64,000 nt of DNA. Origin: UBA6921 sp031363085 (GTDB taxonomy: Bacteria; Pseudomonadota; Gammaproteobacteria; SG8-11). The stretch is from contig JANLTU010000052.1 of NCBI GenBank assembly GCA_031363085.1, forward strand, positions 1 to 64,000. Reading direction: 5' to 3'. Positions within the stretch are counted from its first letter, which is position 1; each line of letters begins with the position of its first letter. Under the pieces are notes generated by a model that ran no database searches, was not told where the DNA came from, and saw nothing but the letters and a program-made list of their open reading frames with translations. This document shows, piece after piece, positions 41,851 through 51,142 of the stretch. The position numbers and the translations under genes are program-made.

Positions 41851-42819
41851 TCACAATCCATGCAGCAAGGTTTCAAGGCCGCGCAATTCAGAATAGCGGC
41901 TGCACACATCCAATACATAATTCAGCGTGCGCGGAATATCCTGCAGGTAGCCCGGTTTGCCGTCGCGATGCTGCAAGCGCGCAAAAATACCAATCGCCTT
42001 GAGGTGGCGTTGCGCGCCCATCAGATCAAACCAGCGCTGAAATTGCGTCGCGTCGTTGACCGGCAGGCCACGCTTCAGCAAATGGTTGCGATGCTGTTCC
42101 AGCCAGTGCTGCACCTGCACGTCCGGCCACGCGATGTAGCAGTCACGCAGCAACGAGGCGAGGTCGTAAGTAATGGGACCGTACACCGCATCCTGAAAAT
42201 CCAGCACGCCGGGGTTGTGCCGCTCCGTAACCATCAGGTTGCGCGAATGATAGTCGCGATGCACCAGCACGCGCGGCTGTTCGAGCGCGGAGTGTTTGAG
42301 CACTGCGCACGCTTGCTGCCACACGCGGCGCTGCGCGTCGTTCCAGGCGATGCCTAAATGTCGAGTCACGAACCATTCGTCGAAGATTGCAAGCTCGCGC
42401 GTCAGCAGCGCGTCGTCGTAAGCAGGCAACGCGCGCACTTCGGCAAGCGGCGTGGTTTGCACGCTCAGCAAGGTTGCCAGTGCATCGCCGTACAAGCGCT
42501 GCGCGTTGTCGGCGGTTAATGCTTTTAGGTATTGCGTCTGTCCAAGATCGGTCAATAACAGAAACCCGCGCGACGGATCGGCTTCGATGATGTCCGGCAC
42601 CTGCGCACCGGCACGCTGGAACACCTGTGCCAGGCGTATGAATTTGGCGCTGTCTTCTTTTTCCGGCGGCGCGTCCATCGCGATTAGCGTTTTGCCGTCG
42701 AAACCGATGCGAAAGTAGCGCCGAAAGCTTGCGTCGTCAGAGGCCGGATTAATGTCAAAAAATGGTATGCGCGCGCTTGTTTTGATCCAGTCCACGAGTT
42801 GTTGTTTGCGCGTATCCAT
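41851..42819 (-). CDS. amgK: Anomeric MurNAc/GlcNAc kinase AmgK
   Basis: A 322-residue aminoglycoside-phosphotransferase-fold kinase. Motifs: 'SDDASFRRYFRI', 'LIAMDAPPEKED', 'VLVHRDYHSRNLMV' (catalytic Asp/Asn) and 'GVLDFQDAVYGPITYDLASLLRD' (Mg-binding Asp). It phosphorylates the anomeric position of MurNAc and GlcNAc released in cell-wall recycling and works with MurU encoded next. Confidence 0.92.
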   Translation of the reverse strand: MDTRKQQLVDWIKTSARIPFFDINPASDDASFRRYFRIGFDGKTLIAMDAPPEKEDSAKFIRLAQVFQRAGAQVPDIIEADPSRGFLLLTDLGQTQYLKALTADNAQRLYGDALATLLSVQTTPLAEVRALPAYDDALLTRELAIFDEWFVTRHLGIAWNDAQRRVWQQACAVLKHSALEQPRVLVHRDYHSRNLMVTERHNPGVLDFQDAVYGPITYDLASLLRDCYIAWPDVQVQHWLEQHRNHLLKRGLPVNDATQFQRWFDLMGAQRHLKAIGIFARLQHRDGKPGYLQDIPRTLNYVLDVCSRYSELRGLETLLHGL

Positions 42820-42833
42820 GGGATTTCCGGTGG

Positions 42834-43226
42834 TTAGGTTTTTTTCAACAGAACCACATAGGCAAGGGCGTAGTCACTTTCATCGGCAATACTCAGAAAA
42901 CTTTCACCCACACCCAGGCGTGCGACAAGCTCACCGCCTGCGCCCTGCCACTGCAATAACGGCTTACCAAGCGGATCGTGCGCGACCACCGCGTGTTTGA
43001 GCGACAGGCCGTCGCGAAAGCCGGTGCCCAGTGCTTTGGCAGCGGCTTCTTTGGCGGCGAAACGCTTGGCGAGAAAGCGCGCCTGCAGCGGGGCGTTGCT
43101 CAACTGGGTAAACTCGGCAAACTCAACATCACTCAACACGCGCACCACAAAACGTTCGCCATGTTGTTCGAGGTTGGCCTGCATGCGCGCCACGCGCACG
43201 ATGTCGGTGCCGATGCCGAAAATCAC
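42834..43226 (-). CDS. acpS: Holo-[acyl-carrier-protein] synthase
   Basis: A 130-residue 4'-phosphopantetheinyl transferase. 'IFGIGTDIVRVARM' holds the Mg-binding Asp, and 'RFLAKRFAAKEAAAKALGTGFRDGLSL' the CoA-binding helix. The start is GTG at 43224-43226, overlapping the pdxJ stop as GTGA; conservation begins right there. It activates ACP for fatty acid synthesis. The pdxJ-acpS order is typical of proteobacteria. Confidence 0.94.
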   Translation of the reverse strand: MIFGIGTDIVRVARMQANLEQHGERFVVRVLSDVEFAEFTQLSNAPLQARFLAKRFAAKEAAAKALGTGFRDGLSLKHAVVAHDPLGKPLLQWQGAGGELVARLGVGESFLSIADESDYALAYVVLLKKT

Positions 43227-43966
43227 AGCGCTCTCGCGGCGACCATCAGGCGTTTCATTTCGCACACCGCCGCTTCCAGGCCACTGAACAAGGCGCGCGC
43301 GATGATTGCATGGCCGATATTCAGTTCGCGCAACTGCGTCAGCGCAGCGATAGGTTGCACGTTTTGATAATTTAACCCGTGGCCGGCATTGACCTGCAAG
43401 CCTTGCGTTACGCCGTAGCGCGCTGCGGCCGCGATGCGTTCGAATTCGTTGCCGCGTTCAAACTCACTCTTGGCCTCGGCATAGCGGCCGGTATGAATTT
43501 CAATCACCGGCGCACCGGCGGCACAGGCGGCGTCGATCTGACGCGTGTCCGGTTCGATGAACAACGACACGCGCACACCCGCCATGCGCAAGTGCTGACA
43601 GACCTCACGCAAGCGCGAGAGATTGCCGGCCACGTCCAAACCGCCCTCGGTGGTCAGTTCTTCGCGACGTTCCGGCACCAGACAACAATCGGTCGGTTGC
43701 ATGCGTTCGGCAAACTTCAGCATGGCGTCGGTCGCGGCCATTTCCAAATTCATGCGCGTGAGCAAAATGCCTTTGAGCATCTCCACGTCACGTTCCTGAA
43801 TATGGCGGCGGTCTTCGCGCAAATGCAGCGTGATACTGTCGGCACCGGCGCTTTCCGCCGCAATCGCGGCTTGAATCGGATCAGGATAGCGCGTGTGCCG
43901 CGCTTGGCGAATGGTCGCGACGTGGTCGATGTTGACTCCAAGCAGGAGAGTGTTTTGTATGTTCAT
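43223..43966 (-). CDS. pdxJ: Pyridoxine 5'-phosphate synthase
   Basis: A 247-residue TIM-barrel enzyme forming pyridoxine 5'-phosphate from 1-deoxyxylulose 5-phosphate and 3-amino-2-oxopropyl phosphate. Motifs: 'LGVNIDHVATIRQARHTRYPDP', 'GADSITLHLREDRRHIQERDV' (catalytic His), 'PERREELTTEGGLDV', 'VNAGHGLNYQNV'. Full length. It follows recO by 4 bp and overlaps acpS. Confidence 0.96.
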   Translation of the reverse strand: MNIQNTLLLGVNIDHVATIRQARHTRYPDPIQAAIAAESAGADSITLHLREDRRHIQERDVEMLKGILLTRMNLEMAATDAMLKFAERMQPTDCCLVPERREELTTEGGLDVAGNLSRLREVCQHLRMAGVRVSLFIEPDTRQIDAACAAGAPVIEIHTGRYAEAKSEFERGNEFERIAAAARYGVTQGLQVNAGHGLNYQNVQPIAALTQLRELNIGHAIIARALFSGLEAAVCEMKRLMVAARAL

Positions 43967-43970
43967 CAGT

Positions 43971-44723
43971 TCATGCCTTTATTTCTTGCGTCGGGCGCAC
44001 GCTACGCTGAATGAGTGTTCGACTGTGCAGTGGCTTGTCGCCCAGATAATGCGCCAGCACCGTGCGCATCAACCGCTTGGCTTCTCGCAGGCATTGCGCA
44101 TCAGTCAAGTCCAGGCGCCCAAGCGCCAGCAAGGTCGCGCCGCTGACGGCGACACTCGCCGAACGCTCATTGTACGCGACCGGTCCGCGCTCCAGTTCAT
44201 AGCTGTAATGTTGTTCGGGCTGCAATGCAGCGCCGGTGTCGGCGGCGTGATCGAGCATCAATCCATAGCCAAGTTCGTCCAGCAAACGCTTTTCGAACGT
44301 GCGCAAAATGCGTTCCTGCGCGACGGCAGGATCGTCCGGCACTGCGCTCAAATCACGCAAGGCCGCCGCGTAGCTTGCAAATAACTGCGGGTGAGCATCG
44401 TGGCGCTGCAGCAAGCGCAGCATGATTTCATTCAGATAAAACCCACAAGGCGCGACTGCCATCGGGAACGACAGCCCCACCCCGTCGTCCTCCACGCCGG
44501 TCAGCGTCACCAGCTCACCGCGCCCGCTCCACGACAATAACAAGGGCCGGAACGGTTGCAGGAAGGCGGCCCAGCGTGACTTTTCTTTACGTACGCCGCG
44601 CGCCACCGCACCAACGCGGCCGTGCTCCGGCGTGAACAGTTCGAGCAACACACTGGTGTCGCGATACGCGCGATGGTGCAACACAAAGCCGTGTTGCAAG
44701 GTCACGCGCGAAACATTACTCAT
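43971..44723 (-). CDS. recO: DNA repair protein RecO
   Basis: A 250-residue protein with an N-terminal OB fold ('GFVLHHRAYRDTSVLLELFTPEHGRVGAVARGVRKEKS') and a helical C-terminal domain. It lacks an obvious C-terminal zinc-binding cysteine set, as in many gammaproteobacteria. RecO helps load RecA on SSB-coated gaps. Its start overlaps the end of era by 8 nt. Confidence 0.92.
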   Translation of the reverse strand: MSNVSRVTLQHGFVLHHRAYRDTSVLLELFTPEHGRVGAVARGVRKEKSRWAAFLQPFRPLLLSWSGRGELVTLTGVEDDGVGLSFPMAVAPCGFYLNEIMLRLLQRHDAHPQLFASYAAALRDLSAVPDDPAVAQERILRTFEKRLLDELGYGLMLDHAADTGAALQPEQHYSYELERGPVAYNERSASVAVSGATLLALGRLDLTDAQCLREAKRLMRTVLAHYLGDKPLHSRTLIQRSVRPTQEIKA

Positions 44724-45618
44724 CCTTATAGCCGAGGCTGCGCAAGGCGCGTTCGTCGTCCGACCAGCCTTCGCGCACCTTGACCCACAATTCCAAAAAA
44801 ACTTTGCCGCCGAACGTGCGCTCCATCTGTTCGCGCGCCTGACGACCCACTTCTTTCAAGCCCTGTCCGGCCTTGCCGATGACGATGCGCTTCTGTCCTT
44901 CGCGCTCCACCAAGATCACTGCCGCCACGCGCCGCAGCGCGCCGTCCATTTTGAACTGCTCGATCTCGACGGTGAGCGCATACGGGATTTCCTGACCCAG
45001 CGAGCGCATCAATTTTTCGCGAATGAATTCCGCCGCTAAAAAGCGCTCGCTGCGGTCGGTAATTTGATCTTCAGCATAAATCGGCGCGGATTCCGGCAGC
45101 AGCTCGATCAGTTTGTTCTCCAATACGTCGACGTTGGTGCCTTTTTGCGCCGACAGCGGGAACACTGCGGCGAACTGCATTTTTTCGCCCAGTTGTTGCA
45201 GATACGGCAGCAACACTTCTTTCTGGGGCAGGGTGTCGACTTTATTTAATGCCAGCACCACCGGCGTCGCGACGCCTTTAAGTGCATCCAGCACCATCTG
45301 GTCTTCGTCGCTCCACTCCAGGCCGTCGATCACGAATACGATGGCATCGACATCCTGAATCGCCGCAAGTGCGGTGCGATTCATATGCCGGTTGATGGCA
45401 CGCTTGCCGTCGCGATGCACACCAGGCGTGTCGACGAATACCAACTGCGCGCCGTCAACCGTCTTGATGCCGAGAATACGATGGCGCGTGGTCTGCGGCT
45501 TGCGCGAGGTGATGCTGATTTTCTGGCCGATGAGCCGGTTCAGCAGCGTGGATTTGCCGACGTTGGGCCGGCCGACGATGGCGACGTAACCGCAGCGGAA
45601 AGATTTCTGGTCCGACAT
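44716..45618 (-). CDS. era: GTPase Era
   Basis: A 300-residue ribosome-assembly GTPase that binds the 3' end of 16S rRNA. G1 'VGRPNVGKSTLLN', G3 'FVDTPGVH', G4 'LNKVD', and a C-terminal KH domain ('ILVEREGQKRIVIGKAGQGLKEVG'). The ATG at 45618 is chosen over an upstream TTG. It follows rnc, the standard rnc-era-recO order. Confidence 0.96.
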   Translation of the reverse strand: MSDQKSFRCGYVAIVGRPNVGKSTLLNRLIGQKISITSRKPQTTRHRILGIKTVDGAQLVFVDTPGVHRDGKRAINRHMNRTALAAIQDVDAIVFVIDGLEWSDEDQMVLDALKGVATPVVLALNKVDTLPQKEVLLPYLQQLGEKMQFAAVFPLSAQKGTNVDVLENKLIELLPESAPIYAEDQITDRSERFLAAEFIREKLMRSLGQEIPYALTVEIEQFKMDGALRRVAAVILVEREGQKRIVIGKAGQGLKEVGRQAREQMERTFGGKVFLELWVKVREGWSDDERALRSLGYKDE

Positions 45619-45660
45619 TGGCAAATTACCTAGGTGAAGTATTGACGTGCTTCCGCAAGT

Positions 45661-46347
45661 TTAACCCGACAACAGTTGCAGCGCTTTGTGTGCGGCATCT
45701 TGCTCCGCTTTGCGGCGACTGGCGCCTTCACCGACGACCGGCTGCTTTAACCCTTCGACGCAGCAGGTGACGGTGAACGCTTGCGCGTGGGGTTCGCCGC
45801 TGATTTTTACCACGCTGTAGTCCGGCAGGGGCGCGCGCCGCGCTTGCAATAATTCTTGCAGCAGCGTTTTTGGATCTTTCACCCCGCCCACGGCAGCGAC
45901 ATTTTCCAAGGGCTGCTGCAAGATGTTCAGCACCAGCTCACTGGCATGCACAAGGCCGCCGTCGAGATACACCGCGCCGATGATCGCCTCAAGCGCATTG
46001 GCAAGAATGGAATCGCGGTCAAAACCACCGCTTTTGAGTTCGCCCGGGCCCAAGCGCAAATACTCACCCAGATGTAACACGCGTGCCGCCGTCGCCAACG
46101 TTTCGCCTTTCACCAAGCGTGCCCGGTAACGGCTGAGCGTGCCTTCGTCGTCGTGCGGGAAGCGCGTGTACAACGCATTGGTGATGATAAAGCTGAGAAT
46201 GGTATCGCCTAAAAACTCCAGGCGCTCGTTGTTGTCAGCCCCGACACTGCGATGAGTCAGGGCGATTTGTAATAAGCCCGGATTGCGGAATTCGTAGTGT
46301 AGCGCGCGATACAGGCGGGCAAAATTCGGTGTCATGCTAAGCGGCAT
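45661..46347 (-). CDS. rnc: Ribonuclease III
   Basis: A 228-residue double-stranded-RNA endonuclease. The catalytic signature is 'NERLEFLGDTIL', with the second acidic cluster in 'DSILANALEAIIGAVYLDGG'; the dsRNA-binding domain ('DPKTLLQELLQARRAPLPDYSV', 'GEGASRRKAEQDAAHKALQLL') is complete. An alternative start four codons in (46335) is possible. It processes rRNA precursors and may cut its own operon mRNA. Confidence 0.95.
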   Translation of the reverse strand: MPLSMTPNFARLYRALHYEFRNPGLLQIALTHRSVGADNNERLEFLGDTILSFIITNALYTRFPHDDEGTLSRYRARLVKGETLATAARVLHLGEYLRLGPGELKSGGFDRDSILANALEAIIGAVYLDGGLVHASELVLNILQQPLENVAAVGGVKDPKTLLQELLQARRAPLPDYSVVKISGEPHAQAFTVTCCVEGLKQPVVGEGASRRKAEQDAAHKALQLLSG

Positions 46348-46405
46348 TCAAGCGCGGGCCCGCAGACAGTGCCTAATAAACCCGGCGCTCGGATGCAGCT
46401 TAGTA

Positions 46406-46780
46406 TCAATTGTCAACCTCGACTGCTTTGCTGAAGGACACCACGAGATCGATATTGCCAATAATGTTTTTCCGCGCCTCGTAATCGACCGATATCCGCA
46501 TGCCCTTGGCGGATTTTTCCACTGTCACATCGCTTTTTTCCACATGATCAACGTTGTCGACGCTCAAGCGTTTCATCAAGCGGTCAACCATTTCCGTCGA
46601 GGATTTGCTCGTCGAGGCCGAATCTGTTTTTAGCGAGTCCAGTGCTGCGCCAACTTTGAAGCTGTCGTAGTAAATCGGGTAGAGCTTCAAACCGAGCAAA
46701 ACAAAGAACGCGATGACTGCCAGCAGCAGCACTAACCCAATGGTGGTCATGCCGCGTTGGCGTCCGGGAATCATTGTCAT
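46406..46780 (-). CDS. DUF4845 membrane-anchored protein
   Basis: A 124-residue protein. 'QRGMTTIGLVLLLAVIAFFVLLGLKLYPIYYDSFKV' is an N-terminal transmembrane anchor like that of pilin-type proteins, followed by a small soluble domain. It is the conserved gene between lepB and rnc in many gammaproteobacteria (DUF4845); its function is unknown. AGGAGG five bases before the ATG lies within the end of lepB. Confidence 0.85.
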   Translation of the reverse strand: MTMIPGRQRGMTTIGLVLLLAVIAFFVLLGLKLYPIYYDSFKVGAALDSLKTDSASTSKSSTEMVDRLMKRLSVDNVDHVEKSDVTVEKSAKGMRISVDYEARKNIIGNIDLVVSFSKAVEVDN

Positions 46781-46789
46781 GCCGGCCTC

Positions 46790-47635
46790 CTAATTAATGC
46801 GCGAACCGATACGACTCCAATCAACCCGTGAATCGGCGGAATCGAAATTCATCCAGATCATGAACGCCTTGCCGACCAGATTCGCTTCAGGCACCGTGCC
46901 CCAAAAGCGGCTGTCGTTGCTATTGTCACGATTGTCGCCCATCGCGAAATACGAGCCCGGCGGCACGCGCACGTCGAAGTCGCCGTAATTTTTGCGCGGA
47001 TCGATCAGGATGTCATGTTTAACATCGTCCAATTGTTCCACCAGTTGAGCCGCACCGCTCATCACGATGCCGGAACCCGCGCCGGTATACAGCCCCAAAG
47101 CCACCTGATCCATGCGCGTTTCGTTGATGTACAGCACCTTGTTTTGATACACGATGTGATCGCCGGGCAAGCCGATCACGCGCTTGATGTAATCGATGGA
47201 CGGGTCTTTGGGGAAGCGAAACACGAACACGTCGCCGCGTTTAGGTCCGCCGATGTCGAGCACCTTGGCATTGAGCACCGGCAGACGAATGCCGTAAGCG
47301 AACTTGTTGACCAGGATAAAATCACCGGTCAACAACGTGGGCATCATCGAGTTGGAGGGGATGCGAAACGGCTCGACCAGAAACGAACGCAAGATCAGCA
47401 CGGCAAAAATCACCGGGAAAAACGAACGCGCGTATTCGACCATATGCGATTCGCGCAGCAGCACTTCGGCTTTACGCTGAGCCAAAACACGCGCCGTATC
47501 GTCCGCACCGGCTGCGGCTAAAATCTCATCCGCCTGGGCGGTGCGCTTGGGTTTCAAAAATAAAATGTCCAGACCCCAAACCACGCCGGTCACGGCTGCC
47601 AAGGAGGCTAACACCGCAGCAAAATCAATGTTCAT
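46790..47635 (-). CDS. lepB: Signal peptidase I
   Basis: A 281-residue inner-membrane serine protease that removes Sec signal peptides. Two N-terminal hydrophobic segments (about 5-22 and 75-92) precede the catalytic Ser in 'RIPSNSMMPTLLTGDFILVNK' and the Lys-containing box 'GDVFVFRFPKDPSIDYIKRVIGLPGD', then 'YFAMGDNRDNSNDSRFWG'. It overlaps lepA by 4 nt. Confidence 0.96.
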   Translation of the reverse strand: MNIDFAAVLASLAAVTGVVWGLDILFLKPKRTAQADEILAAAGADDTARVLAQRKAEVLLRESHMVEYARSFFPVIFAVLILRSFLVEPFRIPSNSMMPTLLTGDFILVNKFAYGIRLPVLNAKVLDIGGPKRGDVFVFRFPKDPSIDYIKRVIGLPGDHIVYQNKVLYINETRMDQVALGLYTGAGSGIVMSGAAQLVEQLDDVKHDILIDPRKNYGDFDVRVPPGSYFAMGDNRDNSNDSRFWGTVPEANLVGKAFMIWMNFDSADSRVDWSRIGSRIN

Positions 47636-49440
47636 TTATCCTTTCCTACTTTAAGCACCGCCAAAAACGCCTCTTGCGGAATCTCCACCGAGCCCACTTG
47701 TTTCATGCGTTTTTTACCGGCTTTTTGTTTTTCGAGTAGTTTGCGTTTGCGCGAAACGTCGCCGCCGTAACATTTGGCAATGACGTTTTTGCGCATTGCC
47801 TTCACTGAGCTGCGCGCAATGACGTGTGCGCCGATGGCCGCTTGAATGGCAATTTCGAACATCTGACGCGGGATCAATTCCTTCATGCGCTCGACCAGAT
47901 CGCGGCCGCGCGGATACGACTGTTCGCGATGCACGATCACCGACAGTGCATCGACGCGTTCGCCGTTGATCAGCACATCCAGCCGCACCAAATCGGCAGG
48001 TTGAAAACGCTCAAATGCATAATCCAGCGACGCGTAGCCCCGGCTCACCGACTTCAGCCGGTCAAAGAAATCCATCACCACTTCCGCCATCGGCAACTCG
48101 TAACTCAGTTGCACCTGTTTGCCGACATAGAGCATTTTTTTCTGTACGCCGCGCTTCTCGACGCACAGTGTGATGACGCTGCCCAGATATTCCTGCGGCA
48201 CCAGAATATTGGCGGTGATGATGGGCTCACGCATCTCGGCGATCTTGCCTTCTTCGGGCAATTTGGATGGATTGTCAACATTATGCACCTCGCCGCGATG
48301 GTCGAGCACCTGGTACACCACGGTCGGCGCGGTGGTGATCAAGTCCAGATCGTATTCGCGCTCCAGCCGTTCCTGAATAATTTCCATATGCAGCAGGCCG
48401 AGAAAGCCGCAACGAAAACCGAAGCCTAACGCATGCGACGTTTCCGGCTCGTAAAACAACGCCGCATCGTTCAAACGCAGCTTGGCGAGCGCGTCGCGCA
48501 GATGTTCGTAGTCTTCGGTGTTGACCGGGAACAGACCGGCGAACACTTGCGGCTTGATCGGTTTGAAACCGGGCAAGGGCTTGTCGGCGGGTCGTGCGGC
48601 ATCGGTCAAGGTGTCGCCGACCGGCGCGCCGTCGACTTCCTTGACGTTCGAGATCACCCAACCGACATCGCCAGCGCGTAATTCTTCAGTGTCTTTTTTC
48701 TTGGGAGTGGAAATGCCGACGCGATCCACCACGTAGCTACGCCCAGTGGACATCACCAGCATCTTCTGGCCTTTTTTGATGACGCCGTGTTTGACGCGCA
48801 CCAGCGCAATCACGCCCAGGTAATTGTCGAACCACGAATCGATGATCAGCGCCTGCAACGGCGCGTTCGCATCGCCTTCGGGCGGCGGGATGCGTTCGAT
48901 CAGCGATTCCAGCAAGTCTGCTATCCCTAAGCCGGTCTTGGCGCTCACCAGCACCGCGCCATGCGCCTCAATGCCGATGATGTTTTCGATCTCGTCGACC
49001 ACGCGTTCGGGCTCGCATTGCGGCAGATCGATTTTGTTGAGCACCGGCACCACTTCCAGCCCTTGCTCCAACGCCGTGTAGCAGTTGGCGACGCTTTGCG
49101 CTTCGACGCCTTGCGAGGCATCCACCACTAGCAGCGCGCCTTCGCAGGCGGCCAACGAACGCGAGACTTCGTAGGTGAAGTCGACATGGCCGGGCGTATC
49201 GATGAAATTCAGTTTGTAGATTTCGCCGTTGCGGGCTTTGTAATTGAGCGTAACGCTCTGTGCCTTGATGGTGATGCCGCGTTCTTTTTCCAAGTCCATC
49301 GAGTCGAGCACTTGCTCAGACATTTCGCGCGCTTCCAGTCCGCCGCAAATCTGGATCAGACGATCCGACAGCGTCGACTTGCCGTGATCAATGTGCGCGA
49401 TGATGGAGAAATTGCGGATGTGCCGCATGTCAATCGACAT
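47632..49440 (-). CDS. lepA: Elongation factor 4 (LepA)
   Basis: A 602-residue translational GTPase. G1 'IAHIDHGKSTLSDRL', G2 'RGITIKAQSV', G3 'DTPGHVDF', G4 'LNKIDLP'; then domains II, III, the EF-G-like domain V and the LepA-specific C-terminal domain ('KKRMKQVGSVEIPQEAF'). It acts on the ribosome during initiation/elongation stress. A start four codons downstream is also possible. lepA-lepB is a conserved pair. Confidence 0.97.
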   Translation of the reverse strand: MSIDMRHIRNFSIIAHIDHGKSTLSDRLIQICGGLEAREMSEQVLDSMDLEKERGITIKAQSVTLNYKARNGEIYKLNFIDTPGHVDFTYEVSRSLAACEGALLVVDASQGVEAQSVANCYTALEQGLEVVPVLNKIDLPQCEPERVVDEIENIIGIEAHGAVLVSAKTGLGIADLLESLIERIPPPEGDANAPLQALIIDSWFDNYLGVIALVRVKHGVIKKGQKMLVMSTGRSYVVDRVGISTPKKKDTEELRAGDVGWVISNVKEVDGAPVGDTLTDAARPADKPLPGFKPIKPQVFAGLFPVNTEDYEHLRDALAKLRLNDAALFYEPETSHALGFGFRCGFLGLLHMEIIQERLEREYDLDLITTAPTVVYQVLDHRGEVHNVDNPSKLPEEGKIAEMREPIITANILVPQEYLGSVITLCVEKRGVQKKMLYVGKQVQLSYELPMAEVVMDFFDRLKSVSRGYASLDYAFERFQPADLVRLDVLINGERVDALSVIVHREQSYPRGRDLVERMKELIPRQMFEIAIQAAIGAHVIARSSVKAMRKNVIAKCYGGDVSRKRKLLEKQKAGKKRMKQVGSVEIPQEAFLAVLKVGKDK

Positions 49441-49472
49441 GAATTGCTAAACCTCAAAACAATAACAGGATC

Positions 49473-49504
49473 TCAAACAAAACAGGCGCCGTTGCGGGCG
49501 CCTG
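49473..49504 (-). terminator. Intrinsic terminator after mucD
   Basis: On the minus strand CAGGCGCC, a 6-nt loop and GGCGCCTG form an 8-bp perfect stem (49483-49504), followed by TTTTGTTTGAG. It separates the envelope-stress operon from lepA, implying that lepA has its own promoter or relies on read-through. Confidence 0.8.
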
Positions 49505-49572
49505 CGGAATACTCAGGGCGTGCGTCGTAGCGCGCAGTGGCCCGGAATTGTAAGTGATTTAACGCGGGGGCG

Positions 49573-51018
49573 TCAGTCTTTTTCGGCAAGTCTTAAAGCC
49601 AAAAACACCGGCCCACCGCGGCGCTGCACCAGGATCGGAATGGACTTGCCTACCGGCAATTTTTCCGCCACACGCTTGAACACGGCCAGATTGGTGACTT
49701 GCTCGTTGTTGATCATCAAAATCACATCGCCGTCACGCATGCCGGCTTTACCGGCCGGACCGGCTTTGACCTGTTTGACCAACACACCATTCTCTTTGAG
49801 ATCCAGCTCTTCGCGTTCGCGGTCGGTAATTTCTGCCACCGTCACTTTGAGACGCGCATCAGTCAAGGTTTTCGTGCCACCGGAATCGCCCAACTTTATA
49901 TCTTCATCTTTAGGCAATTCGCCGATCACCACCTTCAGATTCATCGTCTCGCGATTACGAATGATCTTAACTGGCGTTTTTTCGCCGATTTTGGTCACAC
50001 CCACCATCGGCGGCAACGCCGACGAAGTGGTGACTTCGCGACCGTTGTATTCCACGATCACGTCGCCGACCTGAAAGCCGGCGGTTTCGGCCGGGCTGCT
50101 GGGCAATACTTTTGCGACCAGCGCACCTTTGGGTTTGTCCATGCCGAAGGACTCGGCCAGTTCACGGGTCACGTCTTGAATTAATACGCCCAACCAACCG
50201 CGCGAAACATGGCCTTGGCTCTTGATCTGATCGACCACCGACATCGCCATGTCGATGGGAATCGCAAACGACAAGCCCATGAAGCCACCGGTGCGGCTGT
50301 AAATTTGCGAGTTGATACCGACGACTTCGCCGTTCAAATTAAACAAGGGCCCGCCGGAATTACCCGGGTTGATGGCCACGTCGGTCTGAATGAAGGGCAC
50401 ATAATTTTCGCGCGGCAGATTACGGCCGATGGCACTGACAATGCCAGCCGTTACAGTGTGGTCAAAACCGAACGGCGAACCGATCGCCAACACCCATTCA
50501 CCGACCTTGGTCTTCTCTGAATGGCCGATTTTCACCACCGGCAAATCTTTCGCTTCGACCTTGAGCACGGCCAGATCGCTGCGCTCGTCAAAACCCAGCA
50601 CCTTGGCAACCAGTTCGCGCCGGTCGTTCAAGCGCACGACGACTTCGTCGGCGTCTTTGATGACGTGATAATTGGTCAACAGATAGCCGTCGCTCGAAAT
50701 AATAAAGCCCGAGCCCAACGACTGCGTGTCGAAGGGCTCCGGATCTTCGCCGCCCGGCTCGCCGAAGAAGTGCTTGAACAAATCGCCGTATGGGCCGTCC
50801 GGCTTGTCGGGCGCGCCCTCGGGCTTGGGCATGCGCTGCACAGGCGGGTGCTTGACTTTTTGTGTGGTGCTGATGTTGATCACCGCCGGGCTGTATTTCT
50901 CCACCATTTCCGTGAAGTCCGGCAAATTGACTGCGGCGCGCGCACCCGACATCGTAAAGATAAAAAATACCAAGGAAAGAATGCCTGCGGCGTGTGCGCC
51001 CGACCGAATGTTACTCAT
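49573..51018 (-). CDS. mucD: Periplasmic serine protease MucD (DegP/HtrA family)
   Basis: A 481-residue protease/chaperone with a signal peptide (cleavage near GARA). Catalytic triad: His in 'LLTNYHVIKDADEV', Asp in 'DERSDLAVLKVE', Ser in 'AINPGNSGGPLFNLNGEVVG'. Two PDZ domains follow (about 290-375 and 395-475). It removes misfolded envelope proteins and limits sigma-E activation. It is 123 bp downstream of rseB and ends before a terminator. Confidence 0.95.
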   Translation of the reverse strand: MSNIRSGAHAAGILSLVFFIFTMSGARAAVNLPDFTEMVEKYSPAVINISTTQKVKHPPVQRMPKPEGAPDKPDGPYGDLFKHFFGEPGGEDPEPFDTQSLGSGFIISSDGYLLTNYHVIKDADEVVVRLNDRRELVAKVLGFDERSDLAVLKVEAKDLPVVKIGHSEKTKVGEWVLAIGSPFGFDHTVTAGIVSAIGRNLPRENYVPFIQTDVAINPGNSGGPLFNLNGEVVGINSQIYSRTGGFMGLSFAIPIDMAMSVVDQIKSQGHVSRGWLGVLIQDVTRELAESFGMDKPKGALVAKVLPSSPAETAGFQVGDVIVEYNGREVTTSSALPPMVGVTKIGEKTPVKIIRNRETMNLKVVIGELPKDEDIKLGDSGGTKTLTDARLKVTVAEITDREREELDLKENGVLVKQVKAGPAGKAGMRDGDVILMINNEQVTNLAVFKRVAEKLPVGKSIPILVQRRGGPVFLALRLAEKD

Positions 51019-51142
51019 AGATCACCTTAAGCCCGGAAGAGTTGGATGTGGAATTTCAAGCTGTAGACTGGATTAGCAAAACGCCACCCAGCGACTGCGG
51101 TCTGAAATAATGTAGAGCAAATATGTAGTGCAAAAAAGTTTC

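Noticed and set aside
46348..46405. RNase III autoregulatory hairpin upstream of rnc
   Set aside because: No convincing long stem could be paired by eye in the short gap.
51019..51142. Sigma-E-like promoter upstream of mucD
   Set aside because: A GGAAACTT and a TCTA are present, but the spacing is about 19 bp and the -35 has an extra A, so the match is too weak to call.
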